Below, piece after piece: positions 51,165-63,789 of a stretch of DNA of 63,791 nucleotides. The notes under the pieces are model-generated. The model saw only the letters and a list, made by a program, of their open reading frames with translations. It had not been told where the DNA came from and searched no databases. Within the stretch, counting starts at the first letter, position 1. Every line of letters starts with the position of its first letter. The stretch is from Luminiphilus sp. (lineage in GTDB: Bacteria > Pseudomonadota > Gammaproteobacteria > Pseudomonadales > Halieaceae), in assembly GCA_012270045.1 (NCBI GenBank), contig JAAXJC010000184.1, forward strand, positions 1-63,791. Direction: 5' to 3'. The position numbers and the translations under genes are program-made.

Positions 51165-51980
51165 ATGGCAGCAGTCAAACCTGTGACGATGCGGTCCCTG
51201 GACAACGGCGATCCCATTTGGGAGAAGATGCGGGAGGAGACCCAACTGGCTGCCAGCCAGGAGCCGGTGCTGGCAAGCTTCCTGCACGCCACCATCCTGC
51301 ATCATGACGAACTTGAGTCTGCCCTGAGCTTTCACCTGGCGAACCAGCTGGACAGCCCGACTGCACCGGCGATGATGCTGCGGGAAATCATGCTCCAGGC
51401 CTTCCACAGCGACAGCAGCCTGCGAGGTACCATCCGCGACGACCTACAGGCGGTGCTCGATCGGGATTCCGCCTGCCAGCACTATCACCTGCCCTTTTTG
51501 TACTTCAAGGGCTTCCAGGCGCTGCAGAGCCACCGGGTGGCCCACTGGTTGTGGGGACAGGGACGACAGTCCCTGGCGCTGTTCCTGCAGAGCAAGGTAT
51601 CCCTGACCTTTGGCGTTGATATTCATCCCGCGGCCCGCTTTGGCCAGGGCATCATGCTGGACCACGCCACCGGACTGGTGGTGGGGGAAACCGCGGTGGT
51701 GGGCAATCATGTCTCCATACTGCAGTCCGTGACCCTGGGCGGCACCGGCAAGCAGGACGGGGACCGCCATCCGAAAATTGGTGACGGTGTGCTGATCTCC
51801 GCCGGGGCAAAAATCCTGGGCAATATTCAGGTGGGCGAAGGTGCCAAGGTCGGCGCAGGCTCAGTAGTGCTACAGGACGTGCCGCCCCATACGACCGTGG
51901 CAGGGGTGCCCGCCAAGGTCGTCGGTGTCCCGGACTCAGAGAGCCCGGCGCTGGATATGGATCACGGTATTCCTGACTAG
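51165..51980 (+). CDS. cysE: Serine O-acetyltransferase
   Basis: 271-residue enzyme making O-acetylserine for cysteine synthesis, hexameric in the cytosol. [33 protein letters not shown] is the CysE N-terminal helical domain, then [45 protein letters not shown] with the catalytic His-Asp pair, and [25 protein letters not shown] 51165 gives the E. coli-like length (273). Its stop overlaps that of convergent hemE by 3 bases. Confidence 0.93.
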   Translation: MAAVKPVTMRSLDNGDPIWEKMREETQLAASQEPVLASFLHATILHHDELESALSFHLANQLDSPTAPAMMLREIMLQAFHSDSSLRGTIRDDLQAVLDRDSACQHYHLPFLYFKGFQALQSHRVAHWLWGQGRQSLALFLQSKVSLTFGVDIHPAARFGQGIMLDHATGLVVGETAVVGNHVSILQSVTLGGTGKQDGDRHPKIGDGVLISAGAKILGNIQVGEGAKVGAGSVVLQDVPPHTTVAGVPAKVVGVPDSESPALDMDHGIPD

Positions 51981-53044
51981 GGGGCGTGATACTGGCCCGA
52001 GAGGCCGGTCACCGCATCCACCATGGCGGACACGTGATCCGGATTGACCCCGGGCGTGATGCCATGGCCCAGGTTAAAAATGTGCCCGGTGCCGGCACCG
52101 AAGCCCTCGAGGATGGTCGTCACCTCCTCGCGAATACGCTCGGGGGAAGCGAACAGCATGGACGGATCCATATTGCCCTGTAGCGCCACCCGGTCACCCA
52201 CCCGCCGACGGGCATCACCGATATCGGTAGTCCAGTCCAGACCCACCGCATCGGCGCCGCAGTCGGCAATGGCCTCCAGCCATTGACCGCCGCCCTTGGT
52301 GAAAACAATCACCGGCACCCTGCGTCCCTCGGCTGTTTTCGGCAGCTGCTCAATAATCCGGCCCATGTAGTTCAGTGAGAACTCTCGATAGGCCGCGTGA
52401 CTCAGGGCCCCGCCCCAGGTATCAAAAATCTGCAGGGCCTGGGCGCCGTGGGCCACCTGGGCACCCAGGTACAGAGCGACCGCGTCCGCCAGTTTCTCCA
52501 ACAGGGAATGCATCACCGCGGGCTCGTTAAAGGCCAGTGCCTTGACCTTGGCAAAGTCCTTTGAAGAGCCCCCCTCGACCATGTAGGTCGCCAGGGTCCA
52601 GGGACTACCCGAAAACCCAATCAAGGGCACCTCGCCCTTGAGTTCCCTGCGGATAAGGGCCACCGCATCCATGACATAACCCAGCTCCGATACCGCGCGC
52701 TCGGGTTCCAGGGCCTCAATATCCGCGGCACCCTGCAAGGGCCGCTCGAACCCGGGGCCCTCGCCCTCCGCAAAGTACAGGCCAAGACCCATGGCGTCCG
52801 GGATGGTAAGAATGTCAGAAAACAAAATGGCGGCGTCCATGGCGTAGCGACGCAGGGGTTGCAGGGTCACCTCACAGGCGAGTTCGGGGTTGGTACACAG
52901 GCCCATGAAACTGCCCGCCTGCTGCCGGGTGGCCCGATATTCAGGCAGGTAGCGCCCGGCCTGGCGCATCATCCACAGGGGCGTCCGGTCCACGGGCTCA
53001 CGCATTAGCGCGCGCAGGAAACGATCATTTTTCAGGTCCGCCAT
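51977..53044 (-). CDS. hemE: Uroporphyrinogen decarboxylase
   Basis: 355-residue cytosolic heme-pathway enzyme that turns uroporphyrinogen III into coproporphyrinogen [37 protein letters not shown] is the signature N-terminus with both substrate Arg, and [15 protein letters not shown] the essential Asp loop. [24 protein letters not shown] and [16 protein letters not shown] follow. ATG 53044 matches the E. coli start; another at 53056 would overlap gltD. It is 4 bases downstream of gltD, continuing gltB-gltD-hemE. Confidence 0.95.
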   Translation of the reverse strand: MADLKNDRFLRALMREPVDRTPLWMMRQAGRYLPEYRATRQQAGSFMGLCTNPELACEVTLQPLRRYAMDAAILFSDILTIPDAMGLGLYFAEGEGPGFERPLQGAADIEALEPERAVSELGYVMDAVALIRRELKGEVPLIGFSGSPWTLATYMVEGGSSKDFAKVKALAFNEPAVMHSLLEKLADAVALYLGAQVAHGAQALQIFDTWGGALSHAAYREFSLNYMGRIIEQLPKTAEGRRVPVIVFTKGGGQWLEAIADCGADAVGLDWTTDIGDARRRVGDRVALQGNMDPSMLFASPERIREEVTTILEGFGAGTGHIFNLGHGITPGVNPDHVSAMVDAVTGLSGQYHAP

Positions 53045-53048
53045 AGGA

Positions 53049-54479
<1,431 letters not shown>

Positions 54480-57400
54480 TCAGTCTGTGTCCCGCAGGCG
54501 CGACAGCAACCTGTCGAAGTCGGCGGCCTTGGGCTTCACCAGCCAGAACCGCCCGACATAGTCCTCGAAGTTTTCGATGAGATGACGGCCCCACTCAGAC
54601 TGGGTTTCCGCGATGAATTCGCGGATGTTGTCGCGCAGGTGGTGTCGATGGGCTTCCATGGTTTCGCCGCTGACCCGGTGAATCTCCACCAGTTCACTGT
54701 TGAAGCGGTCGATGAAGGACCTATCCTGATCCAGCACGTAGGCGAAACCGCCGGTCATGCCGGCTCCGAAATTCACACCCGTGGGACCCAGTACGGTGAT
54801 GCAGCCGCCGGTCATGTACTCGCAGCAGTGATCCCCGGCCCCTTCAATCACCGCGAACGCGCCGGAGTTCCGGACCCCAAAGCGCTCCCCGGCCACGCCC
54901 GCGGCAAACAGTTTGCCGCCGGTGGCGCCGTACAGGCAGGTATTGCCGACAATGGCCGTCTCCTGACTGGCAAAGGAGGAGTCCCTGGGGGGGTAGATCA
55001 CCAGCTTGCCCGCCGCCATGCCCTTGCCGACATAGTCATTGCAATCCCCTTCAAGGTGCATGTGAACGCCGCCGGCATTCCAGACACCGAAGCTCTGCCC
55101 CGCTGTGCCCTTGAGGTGAATTTTCAGGGGTGTTTCATCAAATGCCGTGTTGCCGTAACGCCGGGCTATCTCACCGGAAATCCGCGCACCCACCGAGCGA
55201 TCGCAGTTGGTGATGTCGTAATGAAAGTCACCGCCGCTGCGGGACTCAATGGCGGGCAGCATGTCCACCACCATGCGCTCGGCCATCTCAGCCTGATCAA
55301 AGGGATCATTGCTGTCGACCTCGCAGTACTGGGGCTGATCCTGGGCCTCGGGGTCAACCCAGACAATTGGGCCCAGATCCAGCCGCGACTGCTTGTCGGT
55401 ATGGCCGGGCAGCCGCTGCAGCAGATCGGTTCTGCCAATCAGGTCCTCGAGTCTGGCGACACCCAGCCGGGCCAGCCATTCACGGGTCTCCCGGGCAACG
55501 AAGCTAAAGAAGTTGACCACCCGCTCGACGTCGCCGTTGAAATGCTCCTCCCGGAGCACGGCGTTCTGGGTCGCCACACCCGTGGCGCAATTATTGAGGT
55601 GACAAATGCGCAGGTACTTGCAGCCCATGGCGACCATGGGCGCGGTACCAAAACCAAAGCTCTCGGCACCCAGAATGGCGGCTTTGATGACGTCAAGGCC
55701 GGTTTTCATGCCGCCGTCAGCCTGCACCCGGATCTTGCCCCGGAGCCGGTTGCCACGCAGGGTCTGGTGAACCTCGGCCAGACCCAGCTCCCAGGGAGAG
55801 CCCGCATAACGTATGGAGGTCAGCGGACTGGCAGCGGTGCCGCCGTCATAACCGGAGATGGTGATCAGGTCGGCATAGGCCTTGGCCACCCCCGCGGCAA
55901 TCGTGCCGACTCCGGGCTCGGATACCAGTTTGACGGAAACCAGCGCGCTGGGGTTGACCTGCTTCAGGTCAAAAATCAGCTGAGCCAGGTCTTCGATGGA
56001 GTAAATATCATGGTGCGGCGGCGGCGATATCAGGGTCACGCCGGGCACCGAGTGGCGCAGGCGGGCAATCAGCTCATTCACCTTGCCACCGGGCAGCTGG
56101 CCGCCCTCCCCGGGCTTCGCACCCTGGGCCACCTTAATCTGTAGCACCTCGGCATTGACCAGGTAGTGGGGCGTCACGCCGAAACGCCCGGAGGCGATCT
56201 GTTTGATCTTGGATACGCGGTCGGTGCCGAACCGGGCCGGGTCCTCACCCCCCTCGCCGCTGTTGGAACGCGCGCCAACCCGATTCATACCCATGGCCAG
56301 GGATTCGTGGGCCTCTGGGGATAGTGCACCCAGGGACATGCCGGCCGAGTCAAAGCGCTTGAGTATGGCCTCGACGGGCTCGACCTCGTCAATGTCGATA
56401 CCGGTCTCGGGCAGGTTCAAATCCAACAGATCCCGCAGTGCCGCCACCGGCCGGTCAGTACAGTGCTTTGCATAGCGCTGGTAGTCCCCGTAATCACCGG
56501 TGGCCACCGCCTGCTGCAGCGTCATCACCACGTCGGGGTTGAAGGCGTGGTACTCGCCGCCGTGTACGTATTTGAGCAAGCCACCCTGGTCCAGGGTCTT
56601 GCGCCGGGAGCGGGCCCGGGCAGCGACCTGCCAGAGGTCACGTTCCAACTCGTCGAACCCGGCACCTGCGATGCGTGAGGCCACGCCGGTAAAGCAGGCG
56701 TCGACCACCTCGCGATTCAGGCCAACCGCCTCGAATAGCTGGGCCCCCCGGTAGGAGTTGACCGCCGATATGCCCATTTTGGACATGATCTTCAGCAGCC
56801 CCTTGTTAATGCCCTTGCGGTAGTTTTTGTAGCAGCGGGTCGGGTCACCCAACAATTCACCGGTGCGCAACTGGTCCTCAAGAATGCTGTAGGCCAGGTA
56901 GGGATAAACCGCCGTAGCACCAAAACCCAGCAGACAGGCAAAGTGGTGGGAGTCCCGGGCGCTGCCACTCTCGATAATGAGATTGGCATCGGCACGCAAA
57001 CCCGTGCGAATGAGATGGTGGTGCACCGCACCGGTGGCCAGCAGGCTGTGTATCGGTAGGCGACCCGCCGCCAACTGGCGGTCAGATAACACCAGTAAGG
57101 TGGCACCGCCCCGAACCGCCGTTTCCGCCGTCAGACAGAGGCCTTCAATGGCGCTGCGCAGATTGCCATTCTCGGGGTCATAGGTTGCATCGATGTCGGC
57201 CATGGGCAGCACGTCATCACCCATATTAATCAAGGTGTTGAACTTGCCCTGGGACAGCACCGGCGAGGTCAGGCTGATACGCCGGGCATGGGCCTCGGTC
57301 TCTGCAAAGACATTGCCCTCGCCCCCCAGATCCACCTCCAGTGACATGACAATGGCTTCCCGCAGGGGATCTATGGGCGGGTTGGTGACCTGGGCGAACT

Positions 57401-58964
57401 TCTGCCGGAAATAGTCGTACAGGGACCGATCACGCCCGGACAACACCGCCAGGGGCGTGTCATCCCCCATGGAACCCACGGCCTCATTACCCGACTCGGC
57501 CAGGGGTCGCAGTACCTGATCGCGCTCCTCGAAACTGACCTGGAACATCTTCTGGTACAGATCCAGCTCCGATTCCGCTATCCCCGGGGACGACTCCCCG
57601 TCGAAACTACCTTCCACGTTCCTGGCGTTGTCGCGCAACCAGCGTTTGTAGGGGTTGCGGCCCTTCAGCATATTGTCGATGTCGTCGGTATGGAGGACCC
57701 GACCCTCCTGGGTATCCACGACCAGGATTTGTCCCGGACCGACGCGACCCTTGGCAATGACATCGGCGGTGTCATAGCTGTGGGTACCGATCTCCGACGC
57801 CAGGGTGATAAGCCCATCCCGGGTGGTTACCCAGCGCGCCGGTCGCAAGCCGTTGCGATCCAGCAGGCAGCAGGCGTAGCGACCGTCGGTCAGGACGATG
57901 CCCGCAGGACCGTCCCAGGGCTCCATGTGCATGGCGTGATACTGGTAAAAGGCCTTCAGGTCCGGGTCCATGCCCTCGATGTTCTGCCAGGCCGGCGGGA
58001 TCAGCATGCGCAGGGCCCGGGGTAGTTCCACGCCGCCGGTGGTCAGTAATTCCAGCATGTTGTCGAGACTGGAAGAGTCGGAGCCCGAGGTGTTGACCAG
58101 GGGTACCACGCTGTGGAGATCGGGCAGCAGGGGTGAATCAAGTTTCGGTGTGCGAGCCCGGGACCAGGCCCGGTTGCCCTCGATGGTGTTGATCTCACCG
58201 TTGTGTGCCAGCATGCGGAACGGCTGGGCCAGGGGCCAACGCGGCAGGGTATTGGTGGAGAACCGCTGGTGGAAAACGCATATCGCGGTCTCCAGGGCGG
58301 GGTCATTCAGGTCCGGATAAAAACGCGCCAGGTCTGCGGGCATCACCAGACCTTTATAAGACAGGACCTGGTCCGAGAGACTGCAAATATAGAAATCTTC
58401 GTCCGACGCCATGGCCATTTCCGCCTGTCGCCGGGCCATAAACAACCTGGCGGTGGTCTGGGCGTGATCCAGCTGATCCGCGGAAATAAAGACCTGTTCG
58501 ATGTGGGGCAACTGGGCCAGGGCAATCTCGCCACAGACATCCGCGGCAACCGGGACCTCCCGCCAACCCAGGGTTGCCAGGTCGTTGGCTGCCAGAGCGT
58601 TGTCCAGGGCGGCCCGGGCCGCGGCCTGTGCCACGGCATCCTGCCCCATGAAGATCATGCCCACGGCGTAGTGCTCACCGGGGTCCCGACCAAACTCGGC
58701 CAGCGCCACGGCACGCATAAAGCTGTCGGGCATCTGCAGCAACAGGCCGCAGCCGTCACCGGTCTTACCGTCGGCGGCAATGCCACCCCGGTGGGTCATG
58801 CAGGTGAGTGACTCGATGGCCCTTTCCAGCAGGCGATGGCTGGGCTGCCCCTCAACGTGGGCAATCAGGCCGAAACCACAGTTGTCACGGAATTCCTCAG
58901 GGCGGTAGAGGCCCTGCAGGTCCGTCGCGGCTGACGCGACGCCCGCAATATCCACAGGGGTCAT
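54480..58964 (-). CDS. gltB: Glutamate synthase large subunit
   Basis: 1494 residues, normal for the bacterial alpha subunit. The class II glutamine amidotransferase domain begins at Cys29 ([14 protein letters not shown]), so a 28-residue propeptide should be removed. The FMN synthase domain carries [19 protein letters not shown] and [16 protein letters not shown], the latter with the 3Fe-4S cysteines. The C-terminal beta-helix has GGRMTGG-type repeats ([21 protein letters not shown]). It makes two glutamates from glutamine and 2-oxoglutarate. First gene of gltB-gltD-hemE. Confidence 0.96.
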   Translation of the reverse strand: MTPVDIAGVASAATDLQGLYRPEEFRDNCGFGLIAHVEGQPSHRLLERAIESLTCMTHRGGIAADGKTGDGCGLLLQMPDSFMRAVALAEFGRDPGEHYAVGMIFMGQDAVAQAAARAALDNALAANDLATLGWREVPVAADVCGEIALAQLPHIEQVFISADQLDHAQTTARLFMARRQAEMAMASDEDFYICSLSDQVLSYKGLVMPADLARFYPDLNDPALETAICVFHQRFSTNTLPRWPLAQPFRMLAHNGEINTIEGNRAWSRARTPKLDSPLLPDLHSVVPLVNTSGSDSSSLDNMLELLTTGGVELPRALRMLIPPAWQNIEGMDPDLKAFYQYHAMHMEPWDGPAGIVLTDGRYACCLLDRNGLRPARWVTTRDGLITLASEIGTHSYDTADVIAKGRVGPGQILVVDTQEGRVLHTDDIDNMLKGRNPYKRWLRDNARNVEGSFDGESSPGIAESELDLYQKMFQVSFEERDQVLRPLAESGNEAVGSMGDDTPLAVLSGRDRSLYDYFRQKFAQVTNPPIDPLREAIVMSLEVDLGGEGNVFAETEAHARRISLTSPVLSQGKFNTLINMGDDVLPMADIDATYDPENGNLRSAIEGLCLTAETAVRGGATLLVLSDRQLAAGRLPIHSLLATGAVHHHLIRTGLRADANLIIESGSARDSHHFACLLGFGATAVYPYLAYSILEDQLRTGELLGDPTRCYKNYRKGINKGLLKIMSKMGISAVNSYRGAQLFEAVGLNREVVDACFTGVASRIAGAGFDELERDLWQVAARARSRRKTLDQGGLLKYVHGGEYHAFNPDVVMTLQQAVATGDYGDYQRYAKHCTDRPVAALRDLLDLNLPETGIDIDEVEPVEAILKRFDSAGMSLGALSPEAHESLAMGMNRVGARSNSGEGGEDPARFGTDRVSKIKQIASGRFGVTPHYLVNAEVLQIKVAQGAKPGEGGQLPGGKVNELIARLRHSVPGVTLISPPPHHDIYSIEDLAQLIFDLKQVNPSALVSVKLVSEPGVGTIAAGVAKAYADLITISGYDGGTAASPLTSIRYAGSPWELGLAEVHQTLRGNRLRGKIRVQADGGMKTGLDVIKAAILGAESFGFGTAPMVAMGCKYLRICHLNNCATGVATQNAVLREEHFNGDVERVVNFFSFVARETREWLARLGVARLEDLIGRTDLLQRLPGHTDKQSRLDLGPIVWVDPEAQDQPQYCEVDSNDPFDQAEMAERMVVDMLPAIESRSGGDFHYDITNCDRSVGARISGEIARRYGNTAFDETPLKIHLKGTAGQSFGVWNAGGVHMHLEGDCNDYVGKGMAAGKLVIYPPRDSSFASQETAIVGNTCLYGATGGKLFAAGVAGERFGVRNSGAFAVIEGAGDHCCEYMTGGCITVLGPTGVNFGAGMTGGFAYVLDQDRSFIDRFNSELVEIHRVSGETMEAHRHHLRDNIREFIAETQSEWGRHLIENFEDYVGRFWLVKPKAADFDRLLSRLRDTD

Positions 58965-59087
58965 AGTTACTCACACTCAAATGGGCCGGCACAGCTGGCC
59001 AGAAACAACCCGACCCCGCAGGGTCAAGGCAAAAGGATGGGTATTTTACACACGTCCCTGTGGAGGAACAATTGGCGGTTTCTGGCC

Positions 59088-60185
59088 CTATCCGGCGATC
59101 GCCAGGGCGATTTCATCCCGGGTGACGTCGTCCACCAGTATGGCCGTCCCCAACGCCCGCAGCAGCACATAGCGCACCTTGCCCGCGGCCACCTTCTTGT
59201 CCAAGGCCATGGCCTCCAGGAACACATCCACCGACATGGCTTCCGGGGGCGAGGTGGGCAAGCCGAAGGCAGTCAGGAAATCGGTCAGGGCGGTCACCGT
59301 GTCATCAGGCACCCAGCCCCGTCTGGCCGAGATGCGTGCTGCAATCACCATGCCGCAGGCAACCGCCTCCCCATGCAACCAGCTGCCGTAACCCATCTCC
59401 TTCTCGATGGCATGGCCAAAGGTGTGCCCGAAATTCAGAATGGCACGCAGGCCCCCTTCACGCTCATCCTGGGCAACCACCCGGGCCTTGATGCTACAAC
59501 TCCTGGCTATGGCTTCAGCCACCACGGTTTGATCCCGGCCGGCCAGCTCGCTGGCGTTGGCCATTAGCCAGCTGTAAAAGTCAGGGGCGTAGATACAGCC
59601 GTACTTCACCACCTCTGCCATACCGGCGGCGAACTCGCGATCCGGCAGGGATGCCAGGGTGTCGAGGTCAATAACCACGGCCGAGGGCTGGTGAAAGGCA
59701 CCGATCAGGTTTTTACCCAGGGGATGATTGATGCCGGTCTTGCCGCCCACCGAGGAATCGACCTGGGACAGCAGGGTTGTCGGCAGTTGGATGAATCGGA
59801 CCCCGCGCAGAAAGCCGGCGGCAGCGAAGCCGGTCAGGTCCCCCACCACGCCGCCACCCAGGGCGATAAAGATACTACCCCGCTCGTGGCGATCCTCCAG
59901 GGCCCGCTGCCAGACCTGCTCTACGCTGGCCAGTTGCTTCTGATCCTCGCCATCGGGCAGAACGACTTCCGTGACCCTGCGCTGCTGTCCCAGGGCATCC
60001 CGCACCCGTGATAAGTAGAGGGGGGCAATGGTTTCATTGGTGACCAGCACCACCGGCGCGTCATCGGCGAGCTCGGGCAGGGCCCCCAGGTCAGCGAGGA
60101 GACCCTGGCCAATCAGGATGGGATAGCTTCGGTCTTCGGCAATACCCCGGAGTTCTACTTCCAGGGTGCGGACTGGTTTGATCAT
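59088..60185 (-). CDS. aroB: 3-dehydroquinate synthase
   Basis: 365-residue NAD- and zinc-dependent enzyme forming 3-dehydroquinate from DAHP, second step of the shikimate route. LVTNETIAPLYLSRV, FIALGGGVVGDLTGFAAAGFLRGVRFIQLPTTLLSQVDSSVGGKTGIN and LNFGHTFGHAIEKEMGYGSWLHGEAVACGM cover NAD, substrate and zinc sites. 47 bases after aroK. The gene often found next, damX, is missing: gltB starts 123 bases on. Confidence 0.95.
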   Translation of the reverse strand: MIKPVRTLEVELRGIAEDRSYPILIGQGLLADLGALPELADDAPVVLVTNETIAPLYLSRVRDALGQQRRVTEVVLPDGEDQKQLASVEQVWQRALEDRHERGSIFIALGGGVVGDLTGFAAAGFLRGVRFIQLPTTLLSQVDSSVGGKTGINHPLGKNLIGAFHQPSAVVIDLDTLASLPDREFAAGMAEVVKYGCIYAPDFYSWLMANASELAGRDQTVVAEAIARSCSIKARVVAQDEREGGLRAILNFGHTFGHAIEKEMGYGSWLHGEAVACGMVIAARISARRGWVPDDTVTALTDFLTAFGLPTSPPEAMSVDVFLEAMALDKKVAAGKVRYVLLRALGTAILVDDVTRDEIALAIAG

Positions 60186-60232
60186 GGTGGCAAAACCCAG
60201 GCATTTCGCCGCTAGCTTACGGCGTAGGCCGC

Positions 60233-60757
60233 CTAAGCTCCAGCGTCCGGGGCAGCTGCGTCCAGGGCGGCGACAATATCCTCAGCCAGCTGCCGGGCAT
60301 TGCGTCCAGCCGTGGCGAGGCGAAGGTCAGCGGTCTCCGTATACAAAGGTTCGCGTACCGCCATCAGGTCGGTGAGAACCGCCCGACGGTCCTGCCCGGC
60401 CAGCAGGGGTCGCTTGTCGTCCCGGCCCGTGCGCCGCACCTGCTCACGCAGGGAGGCGTCCAGGTACACCACAAAGCCGCGCTCGCTCAGGCAGGCCCGG
60501 TTCTCAGGGCGCAAAACGGCACCGCCGCCGGTGGCCACAACAATACGATCGCGCTGGGTCAGGTCATCGATGACCCGGGCCTCACGGTCCCGGAAACCGT
60601 CCTCACCCTCAATCTCAAAAATCCAGGGAATATCGGCCCCGGTACGCTGCTCAATCTCGGTGTCGCAGTCGGCAAAGTCCAAACCCAGGGTTCGTGCCAG
60701 TGCCCGGCCCACGGTGGACTTGCCCGCCCCCATTGGGCCGATCAGGAAAATACGCAC
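60233..60757 (-). CDS. aroK: Shikimate kinase
   Basis: 174 residues. FLIGPMGAGKSTVGRALA (P-loop), DFADCDTEIEQRTG (Mg and shikimate Asp), GFRDREARVI (FR..E), VVATGGGAVLR (TGGG) and KRPLLAG (LID Arg) are all intact. Phosphorylates shikimate with ATP. GTG start 15 bases after the pilQ stop. Compare the divergent kinase-like gene at 34705. Confidence 0.95.
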   Translation of the reverse strand: MRIFLIGPMGAGKSTVGRALARTLGLDFADCDTEIEQRTGADIPWIFEIEGEDGFRDREARVIDDLTQRDRIVVATGGGAVLRPENRACLSERGFVVYLDASLREQVRRTGRDDKRPLLAGQDRRAVLTDLMAVREPLYTETADLRLATAGRNARQLAEDIVAALDAAAPDAGA

Positions 60758-60772
60758 GGGCCAACCCCGATA

Positions 60773-62947
60773 TCAGTCCAGCAGCGCCTCGGAGAGGATG
60801 CGGGGAGTGATAAAAATCAGGGTTTCGGTCTTGCTGGTCTTGTTAGCGGTATTTTTGAACAGCACCCCCAGGTAGGGGATATCCCCCAACCAGGGCACTT
60901 TGCGTACCTGGACGATCTCCTCATTCTGGAATACGCCACCGAGCACCACGGTCTCGCCGTTGCCCACCAAAACCTGGGTAGTCAATTCGGTGGTGTCGAT
61001 GGTCGGTATAAGACCACCCGTACCACTGGGCACCAGATCACCAATGGAGTCCTGATTGACCACCAGATCCAGCAGAATTCTGTCGTCCGGCGTGATGTTC
61101 GGCGTGACATCCAGCTTCAGCACCGCCTCCTTGAAAGACACGGTGGTTGCACCGGAGGCGGCACCTTCTTGATACGGCACCTCTTGACCTGATTTTATGG
61201 TGGCCTGCTGCTTGTCTCCGGTGATGATCTTGGGCTGACTCACCACTTCACCCTGCCCCGAGGATTCCAGGGCGGACAGCTCCGCGGTCAGGAACAGGTC
61301 ATTGGAGGTGAAGCCAATGGCGAAACCGCTGGTGGCCTGGCCCACACCCAAGTCAACCAGGGCGGCACCCAGCCCCTGTTGCTGCTGGCCACCGATGCCG
61401 CCACCGCCTCCTCCGGCGCCGCCCTGGCCACCCGCCACCGGATAGGTCAGGGTCGGGGTGTTGCCCTCGACCACATCGTTATTCAGGCTGACCACCTGCT
61501 CCCGGCTGCCCGAAACGGAATAAATATTGCCGTTGGACTCCCCCAGGTAACCGCCGCCCCACTCGATGCCCAACTCCTCGTCGAGGTTGGTAGACGCGAT
61601 CACGATCCGGGCCTCAATCATCACCTGGCGGATGGGCACATCGACCCGCTCCACCAAGTCGCGAATCTCCGCCAGTTTGGCGGCGGTGTCGGTAATGATG
61701 ATGGCGTTGGTGCGTTCATCCACCACCACCGAGCCGCGCTCGGACACCAGGGAGCCGCCCTCCTCGGAGCCGGCCTCAAACAGCTGCACCACGTTCGCGG
61801 CCTTGGCATAGCGAATGCGGATAAACTCCGACTGCAGGGGTGCCAGCTCAGCGATCTGTTTGTTCGCCTCGATCTCCTGGCGCTCGCGTTCAGCGATCTC
61901 CTCGGCGGGTCCCACCATCAACACGTTGCCAATGGTACGGCTGTCCAGCCCCTTGGTCTTGAGCACCAACTCCAGGGCCTGGTCCCAGGGCACGTTCTGC
62001 AGGCGCAGGGTGATATTGCCGCTGACCGTGTCCGACGCCACCAGATTCAGTTCGGTGAAGTCAGCGATCAGTTGCAGCACCGCCCGCACTTCGATGTCCT
62101 GGAAGTTGAGTGAAATACGCTCACCCACGTAATTGAATTCGTTCAGGCGTGCCTGTTTCTCGTCTTCGGTGAGGGGTTTGACGCTGAGTATGTACTCGCC
62201 CCCGGTCTGGTAGGCGAGGTAGTCGTAATTGCCCGATGCTTTCAGCAGCAGCCGGGCACCCCGCTCGGTGGTGGTCACCTCAATGCTGTTGACCGGGGTG
62301 GCGAAGTCCGTCACATCAAAACGACGCAACAGGGACTCGGGTACCGTGGTCCCCAGGAATTCCAGATTGATGTTACCGCCCTCGGAGAAAACATTGACGT
62401 CCACGGAGGGATCACTGAGCTCCAGTATCAGGCGCCCCTCCCCGTCCTCGGAGCGCCGGAACTGCAAGTCTGTCAGCTGGGAGCGCACGTTGGTCACGCG
62501 ACTCATCTGGGTCTCCAGCACATCGTCCGCCGCGGTCGCCTTGGCGTAGCTGCCACTGCTGTCCTGGCCCACCTGCAAAATCAACTGGTTGCCATTGATC
62601 AGCGCCTCATAGGGCACCAGCTTGACCAGGTTCACCACCATCCGGGTGCGGTCACCCGCCTCCAACACCAGCACGCCGGTGGCGTTACCGTAGGGCAGCG
62701 GGAACCGCTTTTGGTCCAGGGCGCTTTCGGTGTTGGGAAAATCGATGGCGATGCGGGCCGGTTCCTCGATGGTGTAGGCGCTGAAATCGGCCGGGGGCGG
62801 TTCGCTGAAGTCCAGGCGCACCTCAAACTTGCTGCCGGGCTGGGAGCTGAAGGTAATATCCTCGATCACCGGCTGCGCCAGTGCCGGTGCCGCCACCAGC
62901 GAGACAGCCAGCGCAAAGGCCGTCACCAGCCCATTCATCCTTTTCAT
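60773..62947 (-). CDS. pilQ: Type IV pilus secretin
   Basis: 724 residues. Signal peptide (MNGLVTAFALAVSLVAAPALA), an AMIN-type peptidoglycan-binding region (about 25-130), secretin N-domains (YVGERISLNFQDIEVRAVLQLIADFTELNLVAS), and the C-terminal secretin channel (VPYQEGAASGATTVSFKEAVLKLDVTPNITPDDRILL and VVLGGVFQ). A Gly-rich insert lies near residue 510 (GGQGGAGGGGGGIGG). Forms the outer-membrane pore for the pilus and DNA uptake. ATG 62947 has GGAG nine bases upstream. Confidence 0.95.
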   Translation of the reverse strand: MKRMNGLVTAFALAVSLVAAPALAQPVIEDITFSSQPGSKFEVRLDFSEPPPADFSAYTIEEPARIAIDFPNTESALDQKRFPLPYGNATGVLVLEAGDRTRMVVNLVKLVPYEALINGNQLILQVGQDSSGSYAKATAADDVLETQMSRVTNVRSQLTDLQFRRSEDGEGRLILELSDPSVDVNVFSEGGNINLEFLGTTVPESLLRRFDVTDFATPVNSIEVTTTERGARLLLKASGNYDYLAYQTGGEYILSVKPLTEDEKQARLNEFNYVGERISLNFQDIEVRAVLQLIADFTELNLVASDTVSGNITLRLQNVPWDQALELVLKTKGLDSRTIGNVLMVGPAEEIAERERQEIEANKQIAELAPLQSEFIRIRYAKAANVVQLFEAGSEEGGSLVSERGSVVVDERTNAIIITDTAAKLAEIRDLVERVDVPIRQVMIEARIVIASTNLDEELGIEWGGGYLGESNGNIYSVSGSREQVVSLNNDVVEGNTPTLTYPVAGGQGGAGGGGGGIGGQQQQGLGAALVDLGVGQATSGFAIGFTSNDLFLTAELSALESSGQGEVVSQPKIITGDKQQATIKSGQEVPYQEGAASGATTVSFKEAVLKLDVTPNITPDDRILLDLVVNQDSIGDLVPSGTGGLIPTIDTTELTTQVLVGNGETVVLGGVFQNEEIVQVRKVPWLGDIPYLGVLFKNTANKTSKTETLIFITPRILSEALLD

Positions 62948-62978
62948 TAGGGTGTTCTCCATTACCAGCCCCCCGGTC

Positions 62979-63524
62979 TCACGGCGCCGTGAGTTCTATG
63001 GTCCGTGGCCTCTCCACCCAGCCCTCGCTGGTGCCATCGGATACGATTTCTACAACGGCGATAAACGCATCGCCCATGTCAGTGATTTTGCCGTGGTCCC
63101 GGCCCAGGAAATTACCGGGCCTCACCCGATGGATGCCGCCCTGGGGATCACGGATCAGGGTCCAGTCGACGCCGCCCCGCTCAAGACGACCCACCATCTG
63201 CAGGGAGTCGAGGGTGAACTGCTCCAAAAATTCCTTGGGACGCTCAAGATCAGGCTTGATCGCAGAGCGGGCATTGAGGCGCTTGACCTGCCGAACCTCC
63301 ACGGGTCGATCGAAGGGCGCGCGCTGGGCAGTCGCTGCGTAGGCAAAGGCCTCGTAGGCCGTGAAGGTGGGAATAGGCTCTATCACACCCCCGGGCCGGG
63401 CCCGCTTCTCCGCCATGAAGGCATCCAAATCGCTCATATCATTGCCCGAGCAGCCCGCCAGCAGGACAGCAGCGAGCAGGACAAGGCATTTGTTCAGCCG
63501 CGATCCTGCAACATCAGGGACCAT
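62979..63524 (-). CDS. pilP: Type IV pilus assembly lipoprotein
   Basis: 181 residues. Lipobox LLAGCSGND after the signal; then a disordered linker and the small beta-domain (LDSLQMVGRLERGGVDWTLIRDPQGGIHRVRPGNFLGRDHGKIT) that touches PilQ. Links the PilN/PilO inner-membrane complex to the secretin. Its start overlaps the pilO stop by 11 bases. Confidence 0.93.
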   Translation of the reverse strand: MVPDVAGSRLNKCLVLLAAVLLAGCSGNDMSDLDAFMAEKRARPGGVIEPIPTFTAYEAFAYAATAQRAPFDRPVEVRQVKRLNARSAIKPDLERPKEFLEQFTLDSLQMVGRLERGGVDWTLIRDPQGGIHRVRPGNFLGRDHGKITDMGDAFIAVVEIVSDGTSEGWVERPRTIELTAP

Positions 63525-63789
63525 CTGCCAGTCCCTCCCGGTAGCGATAGGTTTTTGCCGTGATATTCATCTGCAACTGGTTGGTGTTGGTGCCGGGCGC
63601 CTTGATGGTGAAGTCGTGCAGGGTCACGATCCTGGGCAGGCCGGCCATCCCAGAGATGAAGGCGCCCAGGTCGTGATAGGAGCCGACGGCGACGATGCTG
63701 ATCGGCAGCTCGATGTAAAACTCCTGGGGCACCTCAGCCAGCAGGTCAATGGTGCTGATGGCCAGGCCATTGAGTTCACCCTTGTCGGT
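63514..63789 (-). CDS. pilO: Type IV pilus inner-membrane protein, N-terminus beyond window
   Basis: C-terminal 91 residues of PilO. PQEFYIELPISIVAVGSYHDLGAF and LPRIVTLHDFTI are the PilO periplasmic core. The frame is open to the right edge, so the start and the membrane helix are outside. An in-frame GTG at 63732 is internal. Confidence 0.92.
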   Translation of the reverse strand, partial: TDKGELNGLAISTIDLLAEVPQEFYIELPISIVAVGSYHDLGAFISGMAGLPRIVTLHDFTIKAPGTNTNQLQMNITAKTYRYREGLADGP

